A stretch of DNA of 64,000 nt. Source: Buxus sempervirens. Taxonomy: Eukaryota > Streptophyta > Magnoliopsida > Buxales > Buxaceae. The stretch covers positions 25,187,126 to 25,251,125 of the forward strand of contig OX387195.1 of assembly GCA_947561395.2 (NCBI GenBank), in the 5' to 3' direction. The stretch's first letter is position 1. The number at the start of each line of letters is the position of its first letter. The notes beneath the pieces were generated by a model. The model did no database searches and was not told the DNA's origin. It saw only the letters and a list, made by a program, of their open reading frames with translations. A program made the position numbers and the translations under genes. Shown here one piece after another: positions 23,536-35,067 of this stretch.

Positions 23536-25812
23536 TGTAGACACCCCAAATTGCACAAACAATCATCAAAAATCATTATCTCCTGGAAAGCCAGCACAGA
23601 ATTTGAAGAAAATAAACTTTTACCTGTATCCGGATACTCAATCCGAATACAAGTACTCCTTCCTGTATCCGGATACTCATACCGGATACATGTGAGCCTT
23701 AGTGTATCCGGTACCATGTACCGGATACCTTAAGGCCCTTTTTTATCCGGTCTGATATACCGGATACCTTAAGTTTGCTCAAAATTAGGGTTTTCCGAGA
23801 GCTTTTCACTTTTACCATCATGTCCCTCATTAAATGAGGGGAAATTGCGGAAATAACCTTAGGGTTAAGGTTGGGGGGTTCTAGACATTAAGTTGTGTCT
23901 ACCAATGACCTTAGTCTTTGCCTATAAATAGGAGCCTCCTCCTTGAGCAAATGGCACACAACTCTTGTTTTGAATTCTCGTAAAGAAGAACTCCAAGAGA
24001 AGAAGAAAACCGCTGCGGAATCGCCTCCAGAACTCAGGTAAGCCTCAACTTTTCTTTTTATTTTCTGTCTTTACATTCCTAGATCTAGATCTCTTCTTCT
24101 ACCTTTCTGTAGTGTAAAGCCTTGTTTGTATGTGTGGAAATCCTTCCCCGGCTCAAAGTATCTCAAGACTCCCCTAGCCGTAAAACGTGAAGGCGGATCT
24201 AGGAGAAACGAGACTGGGGATTGACCCTAGTGCTAGAACCTATGTAGCATAAGGCTTTTTTGATTGATTGTAAACCGTTCCATATTCAAAGTACCCTTGA
24301 TTATCTTAAAGAGAACAGAGGGAAACGATAATGGAACGGAACCCTAGGCTATGCTAGAACCTATTTTGTTAAATCTATATGCATGATATGTGGTTGTATT
24401 AATCTTACTTGGTTTTCCACTCTTGCACACATATTACACTTTTTTTTGGGGAATAGGCTCATACTTGGGGTTTATTGCATTTATTGTGATAAATCTCAAA
24501 TAAATGGCCTCAATCAAATTCTGGAGTGTTTTTAAATGTTTTTCAAAGGTTTTATATTCATTTTGCACGAACCACACACTTTTTGTCACATTTCGGATTT
24601 GGTTTTACTCAAAAGTGGCTTAGCTTGACAGCACCTGTACCCTTACTTCGGACGCCCATAACTTCATCATCCGGATGAATTTTGGGGCGATTCCAGAACC
24701 ATGGGAAAGGTGAGGCTGTCTAGTTTATGTCCATCAAATTTCACAAATTTCTATCAAGCGGATTTTTGACACCTCTCTGTCGGAGTTGAGTGGACAGTTC
24801 AGGTTCAAATACAGAGCTTGTCACTTCGACGGACCGCCATGTGTTCGTTTTAAGTCCGATTCGAGTGATTTTTGTTTCTGAGTACTCCTTTATGAGTCTA
24901 TTTTCAAATCCAGTTGAATTCATAATTTTTGGATCCCATTTGAATTATTGGTAGCCGATTTACTCAGAACTGTTCATTTGTACTTTTCTGGGTAAATCTG
25001 TGATCTTCGGGCCCTGTTCGGGAGACCACCCAAGGCACATCCGAAGGGATTTTTGTATGAGGCTAAATTCTTTTGAAAGATGGCCATACAAACTTCAATC
25101 ACACCAAATTTCGTGGACTTTTATGTAGTGGATTTTCCTAGACAATTTTCCAAAGTTGCCCACTTACCACTTTTAAAAATCCCCAGCAGCAACTTCAAAG
25201 GAGCATAACTCCTAGATTTTTCATCGGAATGAAGTGAAATTTTGCATGAGACTCTTATTTACCCTAATCTTTCAAATGGATTTGGTTTGGTTTAATTTAG
25301 AATTGGATTTGAATGATTTCAAGGCAAATGGCATACTTTTTACCGAATTTGATTTAACTTGGTTTTGAGCAACTTGAGCTTTGATTTCCATCTTTTGAGA
25401 TATTCCAGAAATGATATTGACATGAGAGAGGATCTAGAACCCATTTAGATCTTCATGTGGAAATATCATACATTGGTCTTTTTTCAAGGTTTCTCATGAT
25501 TTTTAGCAAGCTTTCTTACTTTGTTTTTTGCATGAACATACACTTGGCAACCACTTTGTGTGGATGAATGGGGGTGCCTAACACCTTCCCCCGTTCATAA
25601 TCTAATTCCCTTACCCATCTCTGGATTTTATTTTCAAGTAGGGTTATTTTTACCCTAGAATGTTTCTTTTGGCTATTTTTGCCTACTTTTGAACTCTTTG
25701 GTGTCCATTCTCACCCCAAAATCATGAATGGTGGCGACTCTCCCGTTTTTATTTCGAGCCCCGTGTGTTGACGGAGGGATGATCACACCGGTGATTTTTC
25801 CCATGTCTCACA
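23536..25812 (+). mobile_element. Solo LTR, Tat/Ogre-like Ty3-gypsy (copy 1)
   Basis: Begins TGTAGACACCCC and ends CTCACA. It is flanked by the 5-base direct repeat CTCTC (23531-23535 and 25813-25817). A core promoter CCTATAAATA lies at 23921-23930. The motif GGTGGCGACTCT sits about 80 bases before the end, as in copy 2 at 38414-40845. No gag-pol is present, so it is best read as a solo LTR of about 2.28 kb left by recombination. It interrupts the Pack-MULE and is therefore younger. Imperfect repeats of TATCCGGATAC occur near 23630-23770. Confidence 0.75.
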
Positions 25813-25961
25813 CTCTCATAGAACCTCCATTCCTCCCCCTTCAACGAACCCTTCTTCTTCCTCTTCAAACATTACCGGAGTTTCTAGTGTGTGTAAACCA
25901 GAAAATATCTTCTCATCACTCTCTCTAGGTCTTTTGAACCACTATAGCTCTCTAAGATGAG

Positions 25962-26207
25962 TCACTTTCTGGTGAATGTATCATCCCAGGAGCCAATTGG
26001 GAACCCAGGGATATAACATCTATTGCCCCCACTACTATTTCCCAAGCTCCCATCATCTAGGCTACCTGCGTTGATGCTTTCACTCCCAATTTCAGAGATC
26101 TGAGACACTCGCCCTGAAGAAGTAGGCCGCCCAGATGAAAAGTTCATCTGAAATTTCCCATGCCTCTCATTACAAGGTAACTTGTTTTCAAATGATTCAT
26201 TTCTCAA
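25962..26207 (-). pseudogene. bHLH transcription factor fragment (bHLH122/130, FBH class) captured in the Pack-MULE
   Basis: The minus-strand frame contains FQMNFSSGRPTSSG, VSQISEIGSESI and GNRCYIPGFPIGSWDD. This ordered set of motifs is typical of the region upstream of the DNA-binding domain in plant bHLH122/128/130-type factors (the FLOWERING BHLH clade). The basic helix-loop-helix itself is absent, and the frame ends soon after WDD with unrelated residues. It lies between the element's termini with no intact promoter or partner exons, so it is a captured fragment. Assignment rests on remembered family motifs and needs a protein search. Confidence 0.6.
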
Positions 26208-26458
26208 ATGCGATCACAAAGCAAATATTCAGCAAACTGGATTTATTTTTATCTAAGACCTAAAAAGAAAAAAAAGGAATCTTTTCGTGGGCATCTAAAA
26301 TCATAGCTCTGGATAGATTTAATAAAACAATTTGATTTTGTGGAATCTTTGAATATAATTCAATTGCAGAACAAAATTATCTGCAGAGAATCTATACGGC
26401 AGGAAAAAAGGGAGCCTTTTTGAGTGATCGCTCTGAGTTACTTTGTCCGAAAATATGA

Positions 26459-26912
26459 CCAATTCATCCAAAAGCAAGTGAATCACTTCAGAAAATCTAT
26501 CTATCAGGGAAGCATATCGTCTGCAGCAAAACCCTAGATGTAGATCATAAGCATGTGACACTAATTTATACTTGGGCAGTCACTAATGCTGGAATTCTTG
26601 ATCTTGCAAACAAGTGGGAGCTGAAGAATCTTTGCCTCCGTATACCCATTTGCTTGAGGTTTGCGTCGCCCTTGTGAGTCTGTTACCAATTCATCCAAAA
26701 GCAAGTGAATCACTTCAGAAAATCTATCTATCAGGGAAGCATATCGTCTGCAACAAAACCCTAGATGTAGATCATAAGCAGGTGACACTAATTTATACTT
26801 GGGCAGTCACTAATGCTGGAATTCTTGATCTTGCAAACAGCTGGGAGCTGAAGAATCTTTGCCTCCGTATACCCATTTGCTTGAGGGTTTGCGTCGCCCT
26901 TGTGAGTCTGTT
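26459..26912. repeat. 227-bp tandem duplication inside the captured nsLTP segment
   Basis: Copy A 26459-26685 and copy B 26686 to about 26912 start CCAATTCATCCAAAAGCAAG and differ at only a few bases. The unit includes the C-terminal coding part of the nsLTP fragment and its following sequence, so the duplication happened during or after capture. Confidence 0.88.
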
Positions 26913-27165
26913 GAATAACATAACACAAGCAAACTGGGTCTTTGTTCCTCGTATCGGTTGCAGCAGTGCAGCACTCTATTAAAGGCGATTCTTTCTTCTC
27001 GATGACAAAGTTTAGACACATCCCCACCTTTCCAACCACGCTGCCACACCTTTGTTCCAAGGAACCCGAGGCATCATTTGCCGCAGCAGCACATATGGCT
27101 GAATAGCAAATACACGAAATAAGAAGAAAAACCAAGAAAGGAGATTGGATTCTTGTCTCAACCAT
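26788..27165 (-). pseudogene. Non-specific lipid-transfer protein (type G-like) captured in the Pack-MULE
   Basis: The ORF starts with a signal peptide (MVETRIQSPFLVFLLISCIC) and shows the eight-cysteine motif C-X9-C-X14-CC-X12-C-L-C-X29-C-X9-C (QRC, GMC, ECC, VCLC, VCK, DCP). This is the framework of GPI-anchored or xylogen-type lipid-transfer proteins, secreted proteins that move cuticular or membrane lipids. The frame ends at a TAG just after DCPSIN. One base away the frame continues LVSPAYD, matching the usual L-x-P tail, so a one-base frameshift truncates it. The Ser/Pro linker and GPI signal are missing, and the 3' part is duplicated (26459-26912). It could still express a short secreted eight-cysteine protein. 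I call it a captured fragment because of its position between the MULE ends. Confidence 0.75.
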
Positions 27166-27623
27166 CTTTAGTCCTTCACCGGATCTCTCCGTTTCTCTCT
27201 GGCTTGAATACCCTCAAGAAAGAAAGAAAGAAGCAGATGAGAGAAGAGACAACTTTACTCTTTTAAGAGAAAAAGATCAACGTGGAGACGGTAGTGGGGA
27301 TCGAAGGGTGGAGTACGGTTGCAAGGCTGTCTCAATCTTAAATGTGGCTATGCAGTTAGGTGGAGATGTCTCTTGTTGCAGGCGAACCCTTTGGGGAGGA
27401 AGAGGTTCACTTGGAGGAGAAAAGGTCAAGTGAGGGTTTTTACAATAGAAGGGCAATTTGGTCTTTAAATTTGGTAAAGTTAACACCGTTGCTCTCTAAC
27501 TGACGGCAAGGGTATCAAGTGATGGTTTCGAAAAGCTTAGGAGCTATAAGTGATTATTTTTAAACCACAGGGGATGTTCGTGCCCTTTCGCCAAACCTCA
27601 AGGGGTGTTACTGTAAATTTCCC

Positions 27624-28861
27624 TTTTTTTTTAATGTTTTTATTTTTCTATTTTTCATTCTTTACCGTCCATAAGAATGTCATAGGCCACAGAGGCTTAA
27701 ATTTCATACTAGCAAAGTCTCCGACAAAAAAAGTAATAATATTTATATTACATGTAATATGATATAATATTATATTATCAATTATATATCATATAATAAA
27801 ATATATTATATTATAATACTTATAATGTTATTATTTATTATAATATGTTATACATAATCTCTAAAATCACAGATTTTGGAAATATAAGCATCAATGTGCA
27901 TAATCCCTATAATCACAAAAAAAAAGTAGATTCTTATTATGGCCTTGATTAAACAATCTGTAGAATCCGGCCTTAAAATCCCAACCAAACACACTTTTTG
28001 GATTATAGAATCGGATTTTATTAGAATCCAGATTCTATAATGCCCCCGAAAAGCCCCCTGGTATCATTAGATTCTTGATCAGAGAAAATGCGTTCTTTTG
28101 TTACTCTATGATTTAAGAATTAAATATACCCTTCTACCTTTTAATTCAACCCACAACTATTAGAGGAAATGGTCTCCAACTGGTCATATTTTATCTCTTA
28201 GCCTTGTTAGTATGCATAGAACATGCTTAAGATGGCAAGAGGGGATGGATTCGGGTGGATTTTGAGACACCCTAGCCCATAATTATAACTATTTAGCCTA
28301 AAACTGCAAATAGGGTAGATTTGGGTTGTGATATGTTTGGATTTAGCCCAATCTAAAATTAACGAGCCCAAACTAATCCCAAGCTCATTAAACCCAAATC
28401 CAATCTAGGCATTATTCTTTGAGTTTAGATTGACACAAACAAAATAATTTTTTAAATATTTCATTTATTTTGGTTATGAATGCAAATGTTTGAACATTAC
28501 ATTCATTCTAAGATTATGAGTTTGTGTATATAAAGATCATTTTCAAATTATTTATCCGAGAAAAAATTTCACAAATTTGTTATCACAAATCAATGAATTT
28601 ATGTTCTATTGTAATCACGTAACTAGAAAGATGGTGTAAGAAGAAAAAAAGAAAGTAAACAATATGCACACCTACTTATTTACAGATATGCATGTGTGTT
28701 ATTTGGGGGTGGCATCTGATGTGTTAGGTTCGGGTTACCTCGGGCTGACGTGGCCGCCTCGGCCAGCTTCGGGTGCCTGACCCTCTTATTTAGGTGCAAA
28801 CCTCTAATTTTAAAACCTTTTTTTTTTCAAACGTTCTCTTTGTCTTCTTGCACCCTCGGGC
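27624..28861. other. AT-rich spacer, no gene seen
   Basis: It includes an extreme AT stretch (about 27735-27850, TATAATATTATA-type runs). The remainder shows no exon, TIR pair or RNA gene that I can support. Confidence 0.4.
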
Positions 28862-29600
28862 TAGGGGTGGCAATCGGTCAAATACGGATCGGATATATGT
28901 ATATTCGTATTTGAATCAAAATTTTATCGGATCTTAGATTTCAGATCCGTATTCGAACCACGGATCTAAATCCTATATTCGAATTCACCAATTTCAGTTT
29001 CAGATCGGATTCAAATCGAATTCGGATATATATCCCACTCAATGCCAGCCCTACTCAGAGAGGGATTTAAATGAAAAATGGGTTTAAACTTCAAATTTGA
29101 AGCACCACGCAACAGTGGATATTGAGTGACTAACAAAAAAAATCGTAACCCGGAACTTAGAACGACCAGCCTGTTCTAGACAATGGAATTTCAGAGCAAA
29201 AAAGGTTTCAAAATAGAGGGTTTTGGAATTTGTTCTTTTAGTGGGTTTGCAGGTACCAGTTGCCGGAGGGTGACAGCGACAAAGAGGAGAGAAAGTTTAG
29301 ATTTAGGGCAAATCGTTCCCTAAAGGTTTTTGGTTTTAGTTATGATGGTTCAACCGTAGTTTATAAATGGTCTACAGTCTAACCAATGTCTGCTCTGGGT
29401 TTATGTATAGGATATATATGATTTCGGTCGGATCCTATTCGGATGGGATATATGTATATTCATATTTGAATCCGAATTTTTTCGGATCTTAGATTTCATA
29501 TCCATATTTGAACCGAGGATCTTAGAATTTGGATTGAATTCACCAATTTTGGATCTGTTTCGAATCCAATTCGAATACATCCGACCCATTGCCAGCCCTA
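28862..29600. mobile_element. hAT-type non-autonomous element
   Basis: Ends are TAGGGGTGGCAATCGG on the left and, reverse-complemented, TAGGGCTGGCAATGGGTCGG on the right. They are bounded by an exact 8-base direct repeat CCTCGGGC (28854-28861 and 29601-29608), the length expected for hAT transposons. The interior carries two related segments rich in CGGATC/GGATATATGTATATTC, at about 28862-29056 and 29405-29600, so the element looks like two copies of a short MITE around about 340 bases of other sequence. No transposase is visible. Confidence 0.75.
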
Positions 29601-29969
29601 CCTCGGGCTCTTCTCTACTATTCCTAGCTGTTCAGTCGTGACTTTTCAATCTCTCTGTATCAATCTTCCTCTCTCACGCAGCCATTCGAGACTGTTCTTC
29701 TCTCTTACTCCCTCTAAGGCGCCGTCCGGTCTCACTCACTCCGCCGATGGTTAGGGTTTCTATTACTCCTTCTCAAACGACCTCTCTCACTGTTCGCTCT
29801 CTATCTTCCGGCTATCTTCCAGCCCGTCACCTCCGTTGTTCCTGAAATTCGGACGTAAGATTCCTAAATTACTGGAGCTCGTGAAAGAACACAACGCTGT
29901 CTCATCTCCGTCGTTATTTTTTTCTCCCTTTCTTTTCTATTGCTTCTGGTTACTCTCTTCCGATCAACA

Positions 29970-30354
29970 ATGGCGTTCCGTAAAACCCTAGCTCAGCGTC
30001 TCTTTGGCATAACCAAAATATCATCTTCACACCCTACCCTCACACTCGCTCCCATTTCCTCTCCATTGTTCCAAAAAACCACAATTCCTTCAGATCCCGC
30101 CTGATCAAGCAACCAGCGAGATTTCCTCCTCCTCCAGATCCCGGCGACAATGGCTTCTTCCGACGATTCCTCCAGAAGAGAAAGATTGTTCAATCTGCCG
30201 TTTCGCCGAATCTGCTGAGATCTCTTCCGGTATGAAACAAGCTGTTGGAGAAATTAAAAGCCATGAACATTTACAGTGATCGCATCCACCTAGATGGATT
30301 GAGTCCTCTGGAGAGGAGGTCGGAACCAAATCCAATGGAGGGAATATCGGTGTA
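29970..30354 (+). pseudogene. MCU: Mitochondrial calcium uniporter (MCU) first-exon pseudogene
   Basis: It starts MAFRKTLAQRLFGITKISSS, typical of plant MCU N-termini (mitochondrial targeting). After a one-base frameshift in an A run near 30076 it continues PPPPDPGDNGFFRRFLQKR, PNLLRSLP and NKLLEKLKAMNIYSDRIHLD followed by GLSP, the conserved N-terminal domain of plant uniporters. In-frame stops break it at LPV* and at ISV*, where the family has an open frame. The pore-forming helices and DxxE signature are absent downstream. The 5' flank (29690-29969) looks like a genuine leader, so this is probably a genomic fragment rather than a spliced copy. Confidence 0.75.
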
Positions 30355-31588
30355 GGATGCCCCGGCAGCTGCTCCGCAACAAACGAAGGCGGCTAATTTG
30401 CCTTCAAATCCACTTCCTCCAGCACAGGCTGGTGAGCTTTGTTTCCTATTTTCTTCTCATGTGTTTTCAATTCACTTCTTTGCTTGGGTGATTGGTGACG
30501 GAATTCGAATTTGATTATTTCCTTTATTTACTATTTTAATGGTATTTTATTTGAAATTTATTGGAAATTTTCTGCAATTATGTTATTTTACCTTCGGGTT
30601 TTTGCATTATCTAATTCGAATGGTCGGACCAGAAGAAGAACTGAAATTTACTTTTTTGCTATTATTGTTGCTCTGCAAATATAAATGTAAATTGGGTTTC
30701 TATCACTCCATTAATTCTGAATCCATTAAAACAAAGAAGATGGCATAGGCATACACATTAGTTACAGTATCCAGATCCGATCATTGAAGCTCATAGGTTA
30801 GGAGGAATTTATTTGCTGTTAACAAAAAATTAATTGACCTTTGCTAGCGATTGTGAGGAGGTGTAGGATGGTATTGTTGGTCCAAAAGGAATAGAGAAAG
30901 ACTAAAAGAGGACTTGAATGAAGTTGGTTAAGAAATATGTAGTGGATATAAATTAATGGGAGATAGGGTTTTTGATAGGTCAGAATGGAAAAACAGGATT
31001 TTTTTGCTGACCCTGTTAAATTGGGTAAGGCACTGCTGCTGCTGCTGTGTCATCGTTGTTCTGTGCATCTTGGATTGTCTAACTAGAATAACTACTGCAG
31101 GTTTATTGTCTCTATAGGATACATAAGTTGCTATAAGCACAGGGTTTACAATGGCTCCATCTAAAGAGAACAGTCCTCTGTTCCCGATCCTTTTTTTAAC
31201 TATAACGGCTCTGCCTTTAGTGCCTTACACAATTCTCAAGTTATGCCTTTACCTAAAGACTTCAATCAAAGCTTTCTTCATTAACCTTCAGTACCAATTT
31301 GTGCTGTGCTATAAACAAAAAAAGAAAGATTAGTTTAGCAAAATTTAAGATATTTGACAGCTTTCCCCATTATGGTGTATGATTTATTCGACCATATCTT
31401 GGGGCTAAATTCTAGGTATTTTGTCCAAGGTTTATGATCACATTCATTTGTTATACTGAGAATTTGCTTGAAGTACAAAGGTTTAGATCACCATACTTCA
31501 ATTGTTATACTAAGAAATTGCTTAAAAATTTTGTGGGATCCTATTCTCACTAAATTTCACCTTCGCAACTCTAATCCTTCTGTTTTAG
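30355..31588. other. Spacer between MCU and hydrolase remnants
   Basis: Intron-like sequence. 30355-30430 could extend the MCU-like frame (DAPAAAPQQTKAANLP) but I do not recognise it. No supported gene. Confidence 0.3.
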
Positions 31589-31755
31589 GATGATGGATAC
31601 ATTCTGAAGCACTCTGTGCTGGAGCTTGGCCAAGTTTAGAAGTGAGATGGGTAACAGGCGGACACATCTCATCTTTCATCCACCGCAATGATGAGTTCCG
31701 CAGGGCAATTGTTGATGGGCTTAATACATGGCAGTGGAAGAAATCTCCTTTGTGA
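31589..31755 (+). pseudogene. Terminal exon of a DUF2048 alpha/beta hydrolase (ABHD18-like)
   Basis: After an acceptor (TCTGTTTTAG) it reads DDGYILKHSVLEL and then, in another frame, AWPSLEVRWVTGGHISSFIH and RNDEFRRAIVDGL, ending KKSPL before TGA. VRWVxGGHxSSF followed by FRRAIVDGL is the C-terminal signature of plant DUF2048 hydrolases, and the H of GGH belongs to the catalytic triad region. A small deletion between LEL and AWP shifts the frame and exposes a TAG. No upstream hydrolase exons are seen, so this is an isolated broken exon. Confidence 0.65.
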
Positions 31756-32057
31756 TGGTAGTTTACGTATATATGTAGGGACATTGTGATTCTTAGGCAC
31801 TGATCTAGAGCCTCCTCTAATTCATTTTCACCCGTAACATGGAATCTTCATGAACACACCATGGATAAGAAGAAGGGAAAATGGGGTTGTTCTCTTATTT
31901 ATTTGAGCATGTGTGTTACAGGGAAGTTTTTCTAATAAAAGCAAGAGGTGTACACAAGCTTATTGAAAACACAAATAAACTGCCATGGTTCAATTCCATA
32001 GAGCCTCTCTGATCCCAAAACATTGTAATTAGCTTCAAGCCAAGGCCTAGAAGAAGC

Positions 32058-32089
<32 letters not shown>

Positions 32090-32997
32090 TTCAGTAAATG
32101 TATATTGTTAGATCTATATATTGCCCCTCCCTTCATGCATCATCTAAAACATAAATTACAGGTTGCAGATATTTAATCAGCGGCATTCCACAACCCTTTC
32201 ACTACGTACCCAGTAATAAATTGAGACCTCTAGACTCTTTATCATTTTCAAGAATAATAAATTGATATCCTTATTGGATATCAACAATGAGACTATTGTA
32301 TAGGCATATATAAAGCTCGGCCTGAAGTTGAGCTAATTCAGATTTAGCTTGATGTTAACCCTTACTAAGCTGAAACATTAGAGTTGCTAAATATTTTAAA
32401 TAAAAGTGAATTTATGCATTTCAGTCAAATCTTATACCATCTTGAAATTGTTTTTTTCGTTAGGTGAAATGTATTCTATTATGTCACAATGCGATGCACG
32501 GGCTGCCCGCTTGATGAACTCATTGACGAGTTGTAAAAAGAACAGTGGGCTTGCATGAACATCACGTTTCAAAGTTATCATAAAGCACTCTAGCCATTAA
32601 ACAGTACATATAATCCTGGGTAAGCTTGTAAAAGGGGTTCAACGGCACCCAATGGCTACTTGCCAAATCACCAAGCACACGGCAGTCAAGAATAAAGAGC
32701 GTGATGTCATGAGGTTGAAATCTTTGAAATCTCCCCTCCTATGGAATACCATAAAGAGAAAGAGGAACTGCTCATGTTCAGTCAAGAATCCCCTTTTTTA
32801 TCTCTGTAAGTTCTAAAGCGAGGCAGACAGTTGTCACAGTTCTTTAGTTAATTGAAGTAAAGAATCCTTCCTCGCTCGTACATGATCCATAGCAGCTGTT
32901 TAGATCTGTCCTCACTTTACTCCTCTCGGAGTCACTTTTAAGTAATTATAAAGATGGGAGTGCGCAGTGTCAGAAATTTGAAGGATCGATCACCAGC
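31756..32997. other. Spacer upstream of the b561-DOMON gene
   Basis: It contains an (ATT)n microsatellite at 32059-32089. The last few hundred bases should hold the promoter and leader of the gene at 32998. No other gene seen. Confidence 0.4.
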
Positions 32998-34963
32998 ATG
33001 TCTTCCTCTCGTGGCCTGGTAATCCTCATTTTGGCCTCTGCAACCTTGCTCTCAACCATTAATGCTCAGTCGCCCCTTTTATGCGATAAAAGATTCTCTT
33101 TTGATACAAGGGAGATAAAAAAGGTTAACAAATGCCAGAAATTAGGAGTTCTAGGTGCAGAGCTGGGATGGAATTACGACACTATTAATGGCAGCAAGAC
33201 GATCCACATCCTTTACGGTGCGCAGCTAAATGACGACCAAGGATGGGTCGCGTGGGGTTTAAACCCCACTCCTAGACCCCAAATGGTGGGAACCAGAGCC
33301 TTCATTCTGATCAAACAACCAAATGGGACGATGATGCTGAAGACATACAACATTACTATGTTTACCAAATTGGGTTGCGAGCTTAAACCATCAGGCATTG
33401 AACCAAGATATCAAATTCATCACATCGACTATCGAGCAGATACTCGCTTCCTTTCCATGTCACTGGCGATAATTCTTCCTTCTCAGTACAACATATCCAA
33501 CTTGAATCACGTCTGGCAAGTTGGGTCCAATGTCGATGATGACCATCCCAAGAAGCATGCCACAACCCTCCAGAACTTTGATAGCACAGAGACGATTAAC
33601 CTGGAAAACGGGGCACGTCGCAGCGCCGGGCATCGACGGCGTCATTTACGAGCTGTAAGCATTTTCCGATCATCTACAATGTGCAGATAGATGCTCCAAA
33701 TTAATTATAATTTATCTTTGAAGTGCCTCTAATAAATAAATATGTTGTTTGATTCTTGTGCAGGTTCATGGGATTTTGAACATAATTGGGTGGGGGACAC
33801 TCTTGCCTGTTGGCGCGATCTTCGCCAGGTACTTCAGGAGATTTCCTGTGAGAGTTGATAACTGGTTTAAACTTCATGTTTGTTGCCAGATCACAGGATT
33901 TGCTCTAGGCACGATGGGTTGGGGAATTGGGTTGTATCTTGGAAAGGCGTCCAAACAATATTCCTTCAGAATCCATCGGATTCTGGGATTTTTCATATTC
34001 TCCCTGGCAACATTACAAGTAATCTCTATCTATCTCTCTGCTTTAATTAATGATGATCGATCGATCGTTTCTCTTTCTCCTTTTCTTTTCCCTTTTTTTT
34101 TTTTGGGAAAATTACTGTACACGATATCTTTTAAAATATTATTCCAAAATACACTACCTTTATAATTAAATACCAAGTTTACACTTATGTTATAAACAAT
34201 ATGATAGAATGCCCTACTGCATATATCAGAAGACAAAAAATACCCCTTTTACCCCCGGTTTACAACTCACAAACCGGTCTAAACAATAAAACTATTGGAC
34301 CTTACTCCTTTATTTTGGTTGTTCCAAACCAAAAAAAACAAAAAAAAATTCAATCAAAACCTTTCTTCTACCTTCTTCTATGGCTAAAAGATTAACAGAA
34401 CATGGATTGGTACTACTACTGCGATTGGTGCTTTTGTTGTGTCTGCTTCTTACCTAACATGCTGAACCACAAGTATAAAAACTGGTTTATGAGTTGTAAA
34501 CTGGGGGTAAAATGGGCAATTTTTGTATTTTGACACATGTAGAAGGGCATTCCTTCATTTTGTTTATAAAACTAATGTAAACTTGACAATTAGTTGTAAA
34601 TGTAGTGTAGTTTAAAATAAATTTTTAAAAGATAGGGTGTACAGTAATTTTCCCTTTTTTTTTCCTTTCTTAATTCATGTTTACGTTTCTATATATATTC
34701 AGATGTCTTCGTTGTGGTTGAGACCCAAAATCGACGACAAATATCGCAATTACTGGAACATATACCATCACTTCGTGGGGTACGCATTGATCGTTCTAAT
34801 TGTGGTGAACTTGTTTCAAGGCATCGAAATTTTCAGGCCGTACAAGAACTGGAAAGTGGTTTATTTCGGAGTGCTTGGGGTGTTGGCTTCTTTAATTCTC
34901 GTATTGGAGGCTGTCACATGGATTAAATTTTTTTTTCAGAAAGCACGGGAAAGAAAAATATAA
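32998..34963 (+). CDS. Cytochrome b561 and DOMON domain-containing protein
   Basis: Exons 32998..33654, 33764..34018 and 34703..34963; GT-AG, all phase 0, 390 residues. A signal peptide (MSSSRGLVILILASATLLST) leads into an extracellular AIR12-like DOMON domain (GWNYDTINGSKTIHILYGAQ, GWVAWGLNP). Exons 2 and 3 encode the b561 core: helices with histidines in VHGILNIIGWG, KLHVCCQITG, RIHRILGFF and IYHHFVGYAL, the four positions expected to hold two haems. Such proteins move electrons across the plasma membrane, probably from cytosolic ascorbate to apoplastic acceptors. Length and exon pattern suit the family. The tail is short (FFQKARERKI). Intron 2 hosts a MULE-type MITE (34105-34654) without disturbing its splice sites. 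The exact substrate is unknown. Confidence 0.92.
34105..34654. mobile_element. MULE-type MITE in intron 2 of the b561-DOMON gene
   Basis: Inverted termini of about 110 bases start GGGAAAATTACTGTACAC on the left and the same, reverse-complemented, at the right end. Both sides are oligo-T, compatible with a 9-base T duplication (34096-34104 and 34655-34663), the same arrangement as the Pack-MULE. No coding capacity. Confidence 0.8.
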
Positions 34964-35067
34964 CCTGCAGCCACGTAGCAATCCTTACATTCCTGTCATA
35001 TTCTGAGTTCTTTGCCTTTTAGTCACAATGATCCTTTTCCATAATTTTTCTTTCTTTTTTTTTTCAA

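Larger units (their letters stand above)
23328..27623. mobile_element. Pack-MULE (Mutator-like element carrying gene fragments) with nested LTR
   Basis: Terminal inverted repeats of about 190 bases. The left starts GGGAAATTTACAGCAACACC (23328) and the right, reverse-complemented, starts GGGAAATTTACAGTAACACC (ending 27623). They stay alignable to about 23520 and 27431. Both ends abut oligo-T, consistent with a 9-base T target duplication (23319-23327 and 27624-27632), the Mutator-typical length. There is no transposase. Inside lie a bHLH fragment and an nsLTP fragment, both on the minus strand, and a later solo LTR (23536-25812). Without that LTR the element is about 2.0 kb. Confidence 0.85.
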
